Below the pieces are notes generated by a model. That model did not search any database, was not told the DNA's origin, and saw only the letters and a program-made list of their open reading frames with translations. A stretch of DNA of 64,000 nucleotides from Plectrocnemia conspersa. Its lineage: Eukaryota > Arthropoda > Insecta > Trichoptera > Polycentropodidae. Each line of letters starts with the position of its first letter. Position 1 is the stretch's first letter. The translations under genes were made by a program, and so were the position numbers. This document shows positions 1 through 13,247 of this stretch, piece after piece. Where the stretch lies: contig VTFK01000069.1 of assembly GCA_009617715.1 (NCBI GenBank), forward strand, positions 682,001 through 746,000. Direction: 5' to 3'.

Positions 1-1204
1 TATTACAGTGGTTTTAGACGAATGAGAATATAACTAGATTGTGATCAGATGAAAGGGTAGCATAAACTTAAATTTTGTAATTATTTTAAAATAGTTATAT
101 CTAATATATCTGATACACCGCGTATAAAATTATGCATAAGTATGTTCTTATTATATTTTATTCTAAATTCGCGCAAGGCTCTATATTTTTATTTATTACT
201 TTACAATTCCAATCGCGGTGTTTCGAATTAAAATCCTTTGCCGCGAATATCGATCCGTTATAATTAAAAAAATTATGTAAACATATAGCTGTGTAACTGT
301 GTAGCTTAAAAAGGGTATATACGGAATGAATCTTGCACTCCTAAGTTAATATAAGCATTGTGAATTAGGTTTGATTTTATGAATTTCGCGGTTCTACCTC
401 CAGCTTTAATAAGACGATCGTTCCTATATGATTATAATTAGCAACATTTGTTTTTATCGACGTTTTTAAATGAGTTTCAGATATTAAAGCTATATCTATG
501 TGTTCATCTATTAAAACTAATTAAATTCACGCTATCTCTCTCGTAAACCGTTTGCGTTCCAAGCTATTTTTTAACCGTTACATTGTACATGTATATTCTT
601 AGAATTTATTTTTGAAGTGGGTGGTTATAAAAGAATATTAATTTCACTAGCGCTTATCAGTTAAATTATATTTTCGCTAGTAGAAATATATGTTTATCCG
701 CCGGTGAAAATGTATTCATATATGATTTCACTAAAACAGTAAATATAATTATATTTATTTCAGCAGACATTATATATAGCAGAGAGTTTTTAGAACAAGG
801 AAAGAAACTACCTATTTTGAGCTCAATGAATAAATTCTGGAGTTACACAAGAAAGTTTCCTAGGTCCAGTACTATACTTATGACAGATCAGAGCTAGAAA
901 ACCTTTGCTAATGATACGACTATATTTTCTAAAGGTGACAGAAAAGATCAAGATCTGTCAAACAAATGTATTATTGGATTAAAAAATAATCTTAATCAAC
1001 CCATATTGATTTTAAATTGAAAAGTCTACCCTACAAATCAGTATATATACATAAATAACATATTATGCTTATACATCTACATATTTTAGAATGACATTGA
1101 ATGCGAAGCTTTGTTGGAAAGCTCTTGCTAAAAATTAAAATTAGGTATAAAAATATGTATTGGCTGTTAAGTAGCTCATCATTATCTATACACAAAAAGT
1201 GAGG
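1..1204. other. AT-rich intergenic DNA
   Basis: No gene is visible. At about 640-760 there is a diverged copy of a repeat also found at 10.7-11.0 kb and 21.06-21.29 kb, recognisable by stretches such as CCGGTGAAAATGTATTCA followed by ATGATTTCACT. The rest is simple AT-rich spacer. Confidence 0.5.
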
Positions 1205-1366
1205 TTTTACCAAAAATATACAAAGATTTAAAAAAAAACGTTGAAAACCAATTAATTATTTTAAGAAATGATAATTTTATGACCATGCAAAAAATGTATA
1301 GGGTGGGGGGGGGGGCGGCAATTTTAAGGATCGCCCCGGGTACCACATACTCTAGCTACGCCACTG
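1205..1366. mobile_element. Partial hAT-type MITE (right part)
   Basis: This stretch matches the right half of the complete MITE at 8758-9002. Both have the ATTATTTTAAGAAATG segment, a G-rich run, a GGATCGC segment and a terminal CTACGCCACTG. The left end cannot be found, so the copy is truncated or too diverged. A run of about ten G residues near 1304-1313 is the G-rich core of the element. Confidence 0.6.
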
Positions 1367-4300
1367 TTCTCGATAACATTGCATTGATTAAAAGACTAAA
1401 GATGATAATAAAGTGCTAGTAAAAGAGAATACGTAAGCGAAGTGATATAATTTATTAGAAACTTAATGAAATTATTAAGTGAAATCTTAGATCTACATAG
1501 GTTAAAATTAAGTTACTTTTTAGTTAATGAGCTAAATTGTAGAATAGATATAATATATTAACTAAAAAATACTGCATAATATTTTAATGTTTTTTGCGAA
1601 CTGTTTTAGCTATATTTAGCTAAATAAATTAATAAAATAATACATTTTTCTTCAATTTATTATCTATTTTTTTTCTTTACACTCCCTAATCAATTTATTG
1701 ACAAATTTTTAGTCTTTAATTGTATTTGCATCTTACAATTTGTATTTATTCCTCAACAATAATAATTTTCTGTGTCAAAAAGCGATGCAATTGGCACACA
1801 AACATCCTCATCTGCGATTCAAAAGAGCTGTCTCGAACCAGGATTATAAAATATTTGTCTCTGGCAACAGAGGGGAGAGACGCAGTGAAAAAACGCAGAA
1901 GAGAGACAAACAGAGACGAGCTAGGAGATCACATTGACAAGAGAGTCATCAGCAGATTGCTTAAAAAGCATCACGCGAAAACATCTTGACAACTCCCAGC
2001 TGCTTAACCGAAATCACAGCCGACAATAATACAACTCGACACGCTATTTAAGACCTGCTATTTTAATTCCACCATATGTAGTAATTTATATATGTTACTA
2101 ACTATTACCAAATTTTCCGGCTACAAAGTCACACTTCATCAGCCTCAAAACCGATTGTAAATATGTCGATACATAGCGTTTTTTATAACAAAGCCAAGCA
2201 TATTGGAAGATCGCACCTTCATTTGCTCGCAAAAGTGATTCGGAGATTTTTAGTCAAAATGTTTCCACCAGGATCATATGAATTATCTGATGGCAAGGTG
2301 GATCAAGAAAATTACACAGTATGGCACTTTTTGACATTGAAGGAAGACAACGGAAGACAATCTCCATAGAGAATCTAAGTCATTCCGTGGAGAGAAAGAG
2401 TCCTCAACAAATTGAATGCATTTATACAATTTAAAATTTGCACCATTTATACCATAGTTTTAATACGAGGGCATAGAAAACATTTTATAAAAAAAAACGT
2501 ATTCAAGAAAATATTTTTTTCGTGTAGCGGCAAATTTGTTAAGCACACTAGCTTATGCCTACAATCCACTCTAAATATTACATTCTCGCTGTCCTCAAAC
2601 AAAATTCAACTACTTTCGCACACTCGTAAATTTTTACATTTGCACATATCTTCATAAAAAGTTTCGAAGTCATATAATATATTGTTGGCAGTGGCGGAGA
2701 GTAGAAGAGCAGGCGGCCGCGGCGTAAACCCACAATGCCATTCTCATACGTTTTGTCGCCTCGAGGGGCTCTGAGCTGTCTCCTTCTCCTTTAGACCATA
2801 ACAGAAGAGGGTTTACCTGTCTACCCTTGGGTAACTGTCTTCTATCGCACAAAGTGTTTGCTCATACCGTGACCGCATGTGGTAACTAACGTGTCATTCC
2901 GTTTGATCTCACGCGACTCGACAACTGACGGATTTAATTTAGAGACGGGGAATCGTTTGGAATCCAATTATGGGTGTTTTTAAATTTAATCTCACACAAT
3001 TTCAGGTATTATAAAGTCAGTAATACATTGCAAAGACTAGATCTGCAAAATAAAAATAATAATAATACGTTGATAACAATACTACGATATATTTTAATAT
3101 ATGCCCTGTTTGCTGATTGAGTCTATCTTAATGACTAAGGAAAGAGTCTTGTAAGTATGTTATTTTTTGAGTATAAAAAAACTAAGCATTGCATGGTAGA
3201 CGACAGTCAAGAAGGATGCAAAAATAATGCTTGAAACTTAATTATGAATGATGTATAAATCAATAAGTAAAAGCACTTGCTTTTGTCGGATTTCCGAGAG
3301 TCGTCTCGGTCAATTCGGCGTAGCTCCTGACTGAATAAAGATGCTGACTTTAAACCCCGGCAAATGAGATACGAGAAAGAAAACGAAAGTAAAATAAATC
3401 CAGTAAAATATATGTATGTATATACTTTAACTATTTATTTACTTAAAAAAAAATTGACTATAAAAATAATTTTAAATTAGAGTCGATAAAATGATTGTTA
3501 AATTTTGAAGTTTATTACGTCATGAAAAAATATGCAAATTGATTCGTTAACCGATTAATATTCATCGTTGCGATCTTTTCCCTCAGCGATTATCAAGTTA
3601 TAAAGTGTTCTGAAGAAAGAGTAAAAGAAAAAAAAACGTAGACAGCCTATTACCTCATCAGTAGTCCGCCCATGACCCTTATATTTTTACATAGGTCCTT
3701 TTGTTCCTCAATTTTTTCCTTTCTCTCTCTCACTGTTGTTTGAACGCCTCCCTTGGCCCTGTTATAATTTGATTTGTAGACCTCTCACGTAGCCCCCGTG
3801 TCTACAAAACTTGATCTACGGACAATTCTTTCCGATGTGACGTTTTACATTTTTCATCTAGGATCAAGTCGGAAAATCGCACTTTGCCGCAAGATTGATG
3901 CATCGAAAGCCATATTTTAAAATCAAAATTTTGTGATATATTAATCTAAACCGATCGGGTTTTTTTCATTAGTATTTCGAGGCGGTCACGTAATTGAACC
4001 CCAAGTTGAAACTTTATCCGCCTTTGTCACGGGGTAGGAAAAAAGTTGACCTCGCACGTGATCTAACCTCACTCGGCCGTCTTTTTAATGACTTCTACTT
4101 CTAAATTTCACTTTCTTCGTCGGCGAAATGAAATCGAAACTTTTTTTATTGTGTCACATCAATTGTCGGAGTTTTTCGCGTGCGTTTGGCATACGAATTT
4201 CACGATTAAAAAAACTATACTGTCTTTTGTTATATAGATTCATTTTAGTTTTCTAATCTTGATGTTACTTAGCAAGGTTAAAAAGTTCGCAAGTTAGAGG

Positions 4301-4689
4301 TTTTGAATTAAACAAAATAATTTGTCTCTAATATTAAATATACCTGTGGAAATTCCTTGATTTCGGATTTCTTAAAATGTTCTTTTAGATTTATTTGCAG
4401 TATTGTATCTAATTGGGATAAACGTTTTTATGCAATTTTCTTTGAGCAAATGGACTTGTCAAAACTTGGTGAATTTTAGCTTCAAACACATTTTTCAATA
4501 TAAGTATGAGACGTCATTTTAGAAGGACAGGGTTTGCAAATTCTTGCTTCTTTGGTATCTAAATAATATTTAGAACTGCAAGTCTTTTTAAAAATTAAAA
4601 AAAATATTTAATATGCCTTCTTGGCATTCTGTTTCGAACCTTTCTTTGTTATTATTTCCATAATGATAGGTCACATTTAGAGTTTAATT
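1367..4689. other. Intergenic DNA with GC-richer relics
   Basis: No supported gene. GC-richer patches occur at 1860-1990, 2690-2960 and 3640-3830 inside AT-rich spacer. The minus-strand reading at 2670-2852 looks protein-like, but it has no start context, splice sites or family I recognise. These patches are probably eroded transposon segments. Confidence 0.4.
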
Positions 4690-6425
4690 CTAATTACGAT
4701 GAGACTCATCGTTCATGGTCATCTTTGTTATCAATCAAAACCTTTAGTTTGGTTGATATGGAATATGGATTTAGCAGACTAAAGTCCATTTTTATCTCGG
4801 GACCAGATTTTATTCCAGACTACATTCTGAAAGGATGCAAGTCTGGTATTTTACAGCCTCTAAAATTTATATTTAATTTAATTTTCAGATGCTCTTGTTT
4901 TCCAGAATTGTGGAAATGTTCAAAAGTCACTCCGATTCATAAAAAGGGTCCCAAATCTCAGATTGACAATTACAGGCCAATAGCTTTGATCTCATCACCT
5001 GCAAAATTATTTGAAATTGTTTTGCATAAATACATTTTTAATCATTGCAGGTGTATGCTTCTCGACCAACAACATGGTTTCCGTAAATCTCGATCCACCG
5101 TCACTAATCTAATGGTTTTGTCTAACTATGTTTCAAAATCATTGGACTCTGGTGTACAAGTGGACGTCGTATACACAGATTTTGAAAAAGCATTTGATAA
5201 AGTTAACCATGCTTTACTTGTAAAAAAGTTATCTAATTTCGGGTTTTCTGAAGATCTCATAAATCTATTCTCAAATTACTTGACCAATAGATATCAATTC
5301 GTCAAGTATATTAACTCCTTTTCAGAACGATATAAGACCCCTACTGGAGTACCTCAAGGATCAATTTGGGTCCATTGTTGTTTTATTGTTCATTAATGAC
5401 ATAGAAACAGCAATAGAGCATTCAGATTTTTTTTTTATTATATGCAGATGACTTGAAAATTTACAAGAAAATGCATTCGATTTCTGATTCCCTCGACCTA
5501 CAGGAGGATCTCAACTCTATATGGAAATGGGCTTGCTATAACCAATTGCCTTTCAGTGTAAATAAATGTCACACAATTACATTTTCAAGGTCGTTAACGC
5601 CGGCAAAATATTCATACCATCTAGGAAGATATTTTCTGGAAAGGTTTTCTTCAACTAAGGATTTAGGAGTGACTTTCGAAGAACGTTGGAAATTTAGCCA
5701 GCACATTGCAGAGACTCATAGCAAATCCTTAAAAATGCTCGGTTTTATCTTGAGAAATGCGCGTTACTTTAGGAATATTTTAGTATTGCGCACTCTTTAT
5801 GATACTCTAGTCCGCAGCATACTAGAAACTAGCTCCATCATTTGGATCCCAGGCGTAATGAATCAATGTAATGAATTGAAGCTGGAAAAAGTACAACGTA
5901 AATTTCTTCGATATTTATACTTGAAGGAATACGGGTATTATCCGTTCTTGTTTCCCAGTGCTTTTATTTTGGGAGCCCTGGGATACGTTTCTTTGTCGAC
6001 TCGCAGAAGTGTTTATGTAATTAAACACTTCTGGAAATTGCTCAAGGGCATCGTAGACAATCCTTCAGCGCTCGAGCAGCTTCAAATGTGGGCTCCTGTA
6101 GGTGGTTATAGTTCTCGGTCGCGTCCACTATTCTTGCCTGTAAAGTCTAGAACTGGAGCACTTGCCAACTCTTCTCTGGCCAAAGCTATTCATCTGCTCA
6201 ATTTTGTCCATAGAAATATTGACATTTTCTCTTGCACATATGGAGTTTTGGTTCAGTTCGTATGGGACAATGCACACTTGTTGAGGTGATTTGTGTCTGT
6301 TGTTTTGTCTTGTTTATATTTGTATGTATTATGATGTATTTGTACTTTTGACTATCGTGACGCATTGGGTTTGCCTGTCAGGTCACGATGGTTATAATTT
6401 TAATAAATAAATAAATAAATAAATT
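4690..6425 (+). mobile_element. 5'-truncated non-LTR retrotransposon (LINE), copy 1
   Basis: This is a Jockey/CR1-like LINE reverse transcriptase fragment; I cannot fix the clade by eye. In order it shows a HKKG segment followed by NYRPIALIS, the QQHGFRKSRSTVTNL segment, palm motif A (YTDFEKAFDKV), GVPQGS, and the catalytic YADDLK box at about 5441-5458. The C-terminal thumb and connection region runs to a stop at 6287-6289. A one-base loss just after GVPQGS (near 5360) splits the frame, so the copy is dead. The endonuclease domain is missing, which fits 5' truncation. The 3' UTR has a hairpin at 6350-6392 and ends in a short AAAT repeat tail at about 6403-6423, typical of target-primed insertion. 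Confidence 0.9.
6350..6393 (+). other. LINE 3' UTR stem-loop
   Basis: ATCGTGAC (6354-6361) pairs with GTCACGAT (6382-6389). G-U pairs extend the stem to 12 base pairs around a 20-nt loop beginning GCATTGGG. The same structure, with compensating base changes, lies at the end of the other LINE copy at 26143-26187. A 3' stem-loop recognised by the reverse transcriptase is known for several LINE clades; that role here is inferred. Confidence 0.7.
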
Positions 6426-8757
6426 TCTTAGTGTCTGTCCTATGACATTTTTACAGTAATTCCAATATGCTTCAGGTTATTTTTTCTGAGTCCTCTTTTT
6501 TTTATATAAACTGTATAGCGACGTCTACATTTTTAGTACTTCAAAGTTATATTTTCTACTAAGCGGTGGTTTCTCCTTTTTTTTGGATCGATTATGCGAG
6601 CACGCAGTTTTTTCTTATATTATTTTTTGATCATCGTGACGCATCTTGTTATAAGGATTTTAATTTAAATAAATTATCGTCTTCACTTAAAAATAATTTA
6701 AAAATATTGTGCTACCCTAAAATTGCTTCAGTGTATTCCAAAATGGCTGCTGTGTATATGAAAACAAATCCCATCGGCTGGTTATCGGTTGCGATGGCGT
6801 CCCGATAACCCGAATGGGTTAACGTAAGGACTAAACGGGTGCCCAACGTGTTAAGATTAAGAGGGAGCACTCTTCGTAGATGAGGAGGCCGCGATACCAG
6901 TGGTTAAAATCCCATTTAAATGCATTCCTTAACGCTCTAGCTTGTCACTCCGACAACCCTCGTGCCACCCCGAGCGACAATCAGCCGATAAACCCCTAGG
7001 GCTTCGGGGTTACACGTACGAGCATACGATTTTTTGATTAGCTTCTTTGCTACACTTGTAATCTGGTTATTAATCGCAAAATAAATTAAACATGGACACT
7101 CTGCGGTTGACGCACAATATTGCTTTAAAAAATAAATGGTGATATACACATATTATTTTAAGCACATGTAAAAAAAATATTATTGTACACAGGTATTTAG
7201 AATGTAAAATAAATAATATTGTACACCATCAATTCTAAGGTTGGTTCAGAGATATGTTTCTTCAGTGCACCGACTATTAATCCCCAAAGTTTCTTCAAGT
7301 ATTTATAAATATATTTAAATATGGCGAGAGCAAATTTATAAAAAAATAATTTATAAAAAAAAAGTTTTAATATTTACAAACCGTTAAGTAATAAATATAT
7401 TTTTAAACTGATTCTAATGAAAAAAAAATATTGAGAAGTAAGGATTTTTTATATATAAAAGCAGACGTGATTATATAAAAATTAGTTCTTAAAAACACTT
7501 AAAAGTATGAATTACTGATATTTGTTTGTTTTATAAACTACCAATTTATAATATATTTGTGGAAATATTCTATAGATAGCCAAATTAATCAAATCTAATA
7601 TTTATATTATTAATCCACTAGCCATAATCGCTAAATTCAATATTCCACTAACATCTCAATTACATTTCACAATAACGACCTATGTAAGTCCCGTCCCTTA
7701 GGCAAGCAAGCGCTACAAACTTTGACCGAAGGGCTCAGTTTGCGGCCAGGCAAAAGGGCTGTGCAAATTTGTGGCGCGTCACTATCATCACATCGATGCG
7801 TATTAATCGACTTTTGGAAACATATTGTTTACACCGAAGCTCAATCCGATAATCCACTTACAAAGTAAATAATCGTAGTTCGTACTTAGCCGAGCCGAAG
7901 GGTTAACGCTCGACCGTAATAAAACGGACCGGCCGGTCTGGGCCTGCCCATAATTGAACCGAATTAGCAATCTAATCTCGCGAAAGAGTATCAAAAACAG
8001 TCGCAGGATTTGGGTAATCGGTGATGACAGGGGCGCACTATAAAAGTAAACTTGAGTAAAAAAAAAAAATTTTATCTGAAAAATAATTGAATTCATAGCT
8101 ACGCAGCGCCAGTTGATGATGCCGATCGTAATTTATTTTACTATTTTTAAAAAATATTTTAAATTAACTTTAGTTGTCTATGTCTGATAGACGTCCAACT
8201 GTAAATTGTGATATTTTTCAATACAACTAATATATTTCGTTACTTGGTCTAAAAATGATTCTTATTATTTTTGTTGAGAAAGTGATTCAATTTCAATAAA
8301 ATTTTAATACTATACTTTTGAAATATTCGTGTAAATTGTATAAACTACGGTTATTATAGACTAGAAGTGTGAAATTGTTCAAGAGGGTGGACCGGATTAT
8401 TTATTTCTTAGACCTTCGCGGGCTAAATTATAGTAAAAAAATAATCAGAGGGTGGTTGGCTGAATCAGTAAGAAATCAATATAGTGCATAAGTAAAATTA
8501 ATTAAAAAGCAATTATAAGCATTACTCTTTCAAATTTTTTTAAAATTAGTATTTAATTATTTTTTTATCTTAAAAATAAGCTCTAAATTAAAAAAAAACT
8601 ACTTCCTCTATCCCACAATGATAGTAGCAAGTGAATATTTAATCGGGAATTATTGGCGAATGCAGCTGTAAGTTACGCTGTAGCAAAAAATTGCGAAGCC
8701 TTCAATCAAAATCAATGTTTCATGACACCTGTAATTTGTTTTAACATTTTTTTTAGG
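6426..8757. other. Intergenic DNA with repeat fragments
   Basis: No supported gene. A 5' half of the LINE tail hairpin (ATCATCGTGACGCAT) recurs at about 6630-6644, so this is another eroded LINE end. GC-richer relics occur at 6780-7030 and 7680-8040, the second with a short minus-strand reading that I do not regard as a gene. The remainder is AT-rich. Confidence 0.45.
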
Positions 8758-9002
8758 CAGTGGCGTAGCTAAGGTGGGGCAGAGGGGGCGGGCCGCCCCG
8801 GGCGGCACTTGCTTGGGGGCGGCATATGGTTCTTAACCCTGAATGCACTAAAACATATATAAATCTACGAACAAAAATATCTTAATAATAACCGATTTAT
8901 TATTTTAAGAAATGCTGATTGTATGACCCTGCAAAAAATAAATGGGAGGGGGGCGCAATTTTAGGATCGCACTGAGAGGCACATACCCTAGTTACGCCAC
9001 TG
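8758..9002. mobile_element. hAT-type MITE with 8-bp target duplication
   Basis: The element is 245 bp with terminal inverted repeats CAGTGGCGTAGCTA (left) and TAGTTACGCCACTG (right). It is flanked on both sides by the perfect 8-bp direct repeat TTTTTAGG (8750-8757 and 9003-9010). An 8-bp target duplication with CAGTGG-type ends is the signature of the hAT superfamily. The interior is G-rich at both ends, AT-rich in the middle and non-coding, so it depends on a hAT transposase elsewhere. The intact duplication suggests a relatively recent insertion. Confidence 0.85.
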
Positions 9003-9010
9003 TTTTTAGG

Positions 9011-10194
9011 TTAGCCTAATTGTTATGAAGATGAAAAAAGATAGTAATTTTAAGCACATTTTTTTAAGCTCACAGCCAAGGGATCCTACCTTCAAGTTAA
9101 AAATACAATCCCGAAATTATAAAAAAATCCATAAACTATTCGAAAAAGCAAAATAAAAATTATGAGCAAAATTTTTAATTTATTGTTTATAAATGTTGCG
9201 TTAATACAACTCATAAATTAATTATAATTTTGCATAACATTAATTTACAGTACAAGTATTATGTAATAGCGATGATAGCGATGAGATGACGCAATTACAT
9301 AACTATCATCGTCAACTCTATTTTAGTATAGCAATATTGAACGTTGCACTAGAACTCGTATGACATTGCACGACCTTAAAAGCGGCATTCTATAATAATT
9401 TTATTGAAAAGCACCTCTGTTATCTACAGCGATAATAACAGTGCTACTAAAAATTCAGCTGCTAGTTAAATTTTCAATAAAAAATACGTAATAGTGCAAT
9501 ATAATCGTTAAAAATTAAATATTTTCCATGATGTTGTCATTCATAAAGTACAACATACTTTCAAGTTTAGTTTTATACAAAAAATGAAAATTAATTTATA
9601 TTTCTTATTAGAATCAAATATTAAAAGTGCACGTGAATCATAAGCTGTTTAGCTTGACTGTTAATTAAAAGTAAATCTTCTCGTGGCTATTGAGTAAAAT
9701 ATTTAAAAAGCTGGAGGAATTGTGTAAAAAAAAATGTATCAAACGCTGACGTTGTAACCTTGATGGTCATGAATAAGGGATGTAATCATGACTCAATAAG
9801 ACAGATAAAAATCACTGAGCACTAACGAAATTTTATTGACTAGGTTAAGTGCAATGAAATTTTTTCCAAAGCTTTTAAAAAATGACACTAGAATACAAAT
9901 AGTACAGACTTTAGCGTAATTCATAACAACAGAGAATTAATTTTATTAAAATGACAATCACTAAGTGGTAAGAATCAGACTAAAAATCCAGGTACGTAAT
10001 TTTTCCAGGAAGGGGAGGAGCAAATTGGTCAGTCAATGCTTTTTAAATATTTCGATTTCATAGTATTTCATTAAATGACATACATTTTTCTACAAAAGTT
10101 AAATGGGGGAGACCATTGCCCCCAAATGCCCTCCCTAAATTCAATAAGAATTAAATTAATTTATAGAAATATTACTTACAATAAGTGAGAATCG
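9011..10194. other. AT-rich intergenic DNA
   Basis: I see no gene, long repeat or RNA structure here; it is AT-rich throughout with stop codons in all frames. Confidence 0.5.
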
Positions 10195-11000
10195 AATGAA
10201 TCATATCTAAACCAAATTTTGACCAATAGGAGAGCGCAAAAAACAATTATCACTTCTCAGAAGTCAAAAATCCACGTCAAAAGCAATAAAATCGTGCCGT
10301 CGCCGTCGCAGTGAGAACGCTCGTTACCGAGCGTTCTCACTGTGACGGCGCCGACACGATTTTATTGCTTTTGACGTGAATTTTTGCCTTCTGAGAAGTG
10401 ATAATTGTTTTTGCGCTCTCCTATTGATCAAAATTTAGTTTGAATATATTTTAGCCAGTACTTTTATATTTAGAAAAGTTTTATAAGAGAGCTATAATAT
10501 TTTTAAAACATGTGCAGACAACTGTCTGAGAGATGCGACAACTGTCTGAACTTATTTTGTTTATTATCTCTGAGAGATGAGTTGGCTTAGTTTATATTTT
10601 GAACATGACCTAATAACATTTTTAAATCCAGAATTAAGTTTGGGTTTGAACAGCAAATGGACGTTTCGCAACTGTCGAATTGAGTTTCAGAGATATTGTA
10701 AAACAGCGTATTAAATTATGCTTTCGCTAGTAAAAATGTATATCTACCGGTAAAAATGTATTCAGATTTCACTAGTGAAAATATAAATTCACTGAAAAAT
10801 ACATATTCACTGTAGCATTTATGTATCGCATGTAAATACATGATAATGGGTATGAATATATATATATATATTACTACAAAAGTTTAAATCGATTAATTTT
10901 ACTAGCACTAGCCAAATAAATTACATTTTCACCAGTAAAAAATATATCTACCAGTGAAAATGTATTCAGAGATGATTTCACTCCAAAGACATATTTTAAA
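10195..11000 (+). mobile_element. Composite palindromic element, copy 1
   Basis: Three blocks appear in order. First is a giant hairpin (10209-10442). Next is a block at about 10515-10700 containing GGACGTTTCGCAACTGTC. Last is a block at 10700-11000 rich in CACTAGTGAAAAT-like words. The same three blocks occur in reverse order and opposite orientation at 21060-21790, so they move or duplicate as one unit. No coding capacity is visible. Confidence 0.6.
10209..10442. repeat. 115-bp near-perfect inverted repeat (hairpin)
   Basis: Left arm 10209-10323 and right arm 10328-10442 are almost perfect reverse complements around a 4-base loop TTAC. The arm contains AGGAGAGCGCAAAAA, the CTTCTCAGAAG region, AAGCAATAAAATCGTG and, next to the loop, GAGAACGCTCG. 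Its GC-rich centre stands out from the surrounding DNA. Related copies occur at 21590-21780 and, as a half, at 24515-24640. Confidence 0.9.
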
Positions 11001-13247
11001 AATATTTTCGGGATGGATTCGAAATTATTTTTATAGATTTACGTTGAGGGACAACATGAAAATTTCTGCTTTATAATAAGGGACGTCATTTCATCATTTT
11101 CTGGAAGACTGGGGGGGGGGGGGCGGTACAAGTTTGTCAGTCAGTGATCGTTTTTTTAATATTTCGACTTCATAAAGATGCAAAATATTTCATTAAATTA
11201 CATGTTTTTTTTGGGAAAATTCAGGAAAGTGGGGGGGTGCAAATGCTCCATCTGCCCCCTTATGTATTTCTATTTACTAATGTGACATATTTAAAAACAT
11301 ATTTTTTGGGTAGATTTGAGACTATTTCAGAAACTTTTTGCGTTAGGATCAGGGACGTTATTTTAACTGCTTTTTTTTTTAATTTTTCGATTTCAATAAA
11401 AATTATAGTATTTTATTAAATATCATGAAACTTCGATTACAGCTTACAGTCGGTAAATGTCATTATGCTCGATTTTATTTCAGTTATTCACTATGATACT
11501 GATCCGTGAGATTTAGAACATCTGGGAAAAAATCTGTGATGATCGATCAGAATAATAATTATGCAAAATTTATTAATTTTGATTTCCTACACAGAATAGA
11601 AATTGAAAAAAAATGTGATTCATATGTGATTTAAACCCAGCTTTTTGAGGTAATATACTAGTGATTTTTAATACTGGTAATTCCACAAAAAAAAATTTTG
11701 TCTACAGAGTAATAAATAAATGTATTTTTGACATTTAAAAATAAAACGACAATTCGGTAACCGACGTTTAACCGCAAAAATAATCTACAATAACGATAAC
11801 AATTTTTAACAGAAATGTACTACGGCTAGGCCACATCCGGTTCGCGGTCTCCACATTCGCCCCCCCTGATACACAGCTGATAACGTCAACGGTTCCTTTG
11901 ACGCATATACGTGTATATATCAATACTATAATACTGCAGAATCGCAATATATTTCATTTCAAATCAAATTAATTATTCTACTGCGTCACTCTACGCCACT
12001 GGCGTAACAATGTCGCAAATGGAATCACGTCACACGTCAAACTGTGTCTTGGAACGAAACGTTTGTACTGTTACGGCAATCCAATGATGCATATCTGACG
12101 AGATCGGAACAACGATCCGATTCGGCGTAAAGCCCAGATGACTGTACGATTTACCGACTTTCTGACTATCGATACATAAAATGTTCTGATTAATTGAATG
12201 ACTGTATCTTTTAATTAAATTCCTATTGCTTTCTATTTTGTTCAATGTCATCATTAAGAAATGCAAATTGCGAATTGAAATGAAAAAGCAAGTTGCTAGG
12301 AATCAATGCGATTTTTGTAGTAAATAAATGGATTCGAATCCCGTAGCAGATGTACAAGTAGATATTGATTGTTACCCCGTTGTAGTGCATTGGATTAATG
12401 CATAGCATCTTACAACAAAAAAAATGTAATAAATAATAAAAAAAATTCAACATACTATGATTCTAGAAATCTCTTTTTGGCAAAGGTTGATATTTTCATT
12501 TGCATACATCTCCAGCGATAACAACCGTCGCAAAGTCTCATATCGTCTCACTTATAGTATGAAGCATTTCTCTTCCGTTTCATATATCCGTGGCAAAATT
12601 GTCTACTTGTTTCCCTTCTGTTGTCTTCCAAAAGCGGCCTAATGCCTTTAGCCATCGGGACCGACAAAACATCATTGCTTTGAAATTTTTCATATGCATA
12701 TATTTCGCAAATATTACGACTCAAAGCGGAGTATTTCATTTAAGGAAGCTCGGATAAAAAGATACACAGATTTTGCGTTCTTATTATTATTGAATAGTTG
12801 CTAAACTGCGACGAAATCTTGGATCAAAGACAGCGCATAATAAAAACATGTTTGATATTAAAACTATAATAATTTAAAGATAATATATTTTACTGACAGA
12901 TAGGCTTGGACATAATAATGGGGCACCCCAATAAATGTATTTTATTTTAAAAAATATGAAATGATCCATTACTAGCACTTAAACTTGATTTTATTGTTTT
13001 TATGACATTAACTAATAATGTAAACTATTTTTTATTCTTTCAATGATTGCCTCAAATAAAAAAAAAAAATCTTTAGTGCTTTAGATTTTGTTTTATATAT
13101 CAGGATAATTTTACATTGAATTTTTAACGCAATGCTCTTAATAATAATTTCGATATTTGATCATTGCAATCTTTTTTTTCATACAATATTTTTATTGTTT
13201 CTAAAAATATACAAAAAAATGCCGTACTAATCCCAAAATGTATTTTT
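11001..13247. other. AT-rich intergenic DNA
   Basis: No gene is supported. G-runs at 11110-11123 and 11231-11238 resemble the G-rich cores of the MITE family at 8.76 kb. A segment at 11490-11650 is a diverged direct repeat of 24050-24230. Other short readings are uninformative. Confidence 0.45.

Noticed and set aside
12320..12420. tRNA-like words (GGATTCGAATCCC and GTTGTAGTGCATTGG)
   Set aside because: The B-box-like word lies on the wrong side of the A-box-like word and no cloverleaf or acceptor stem forms.
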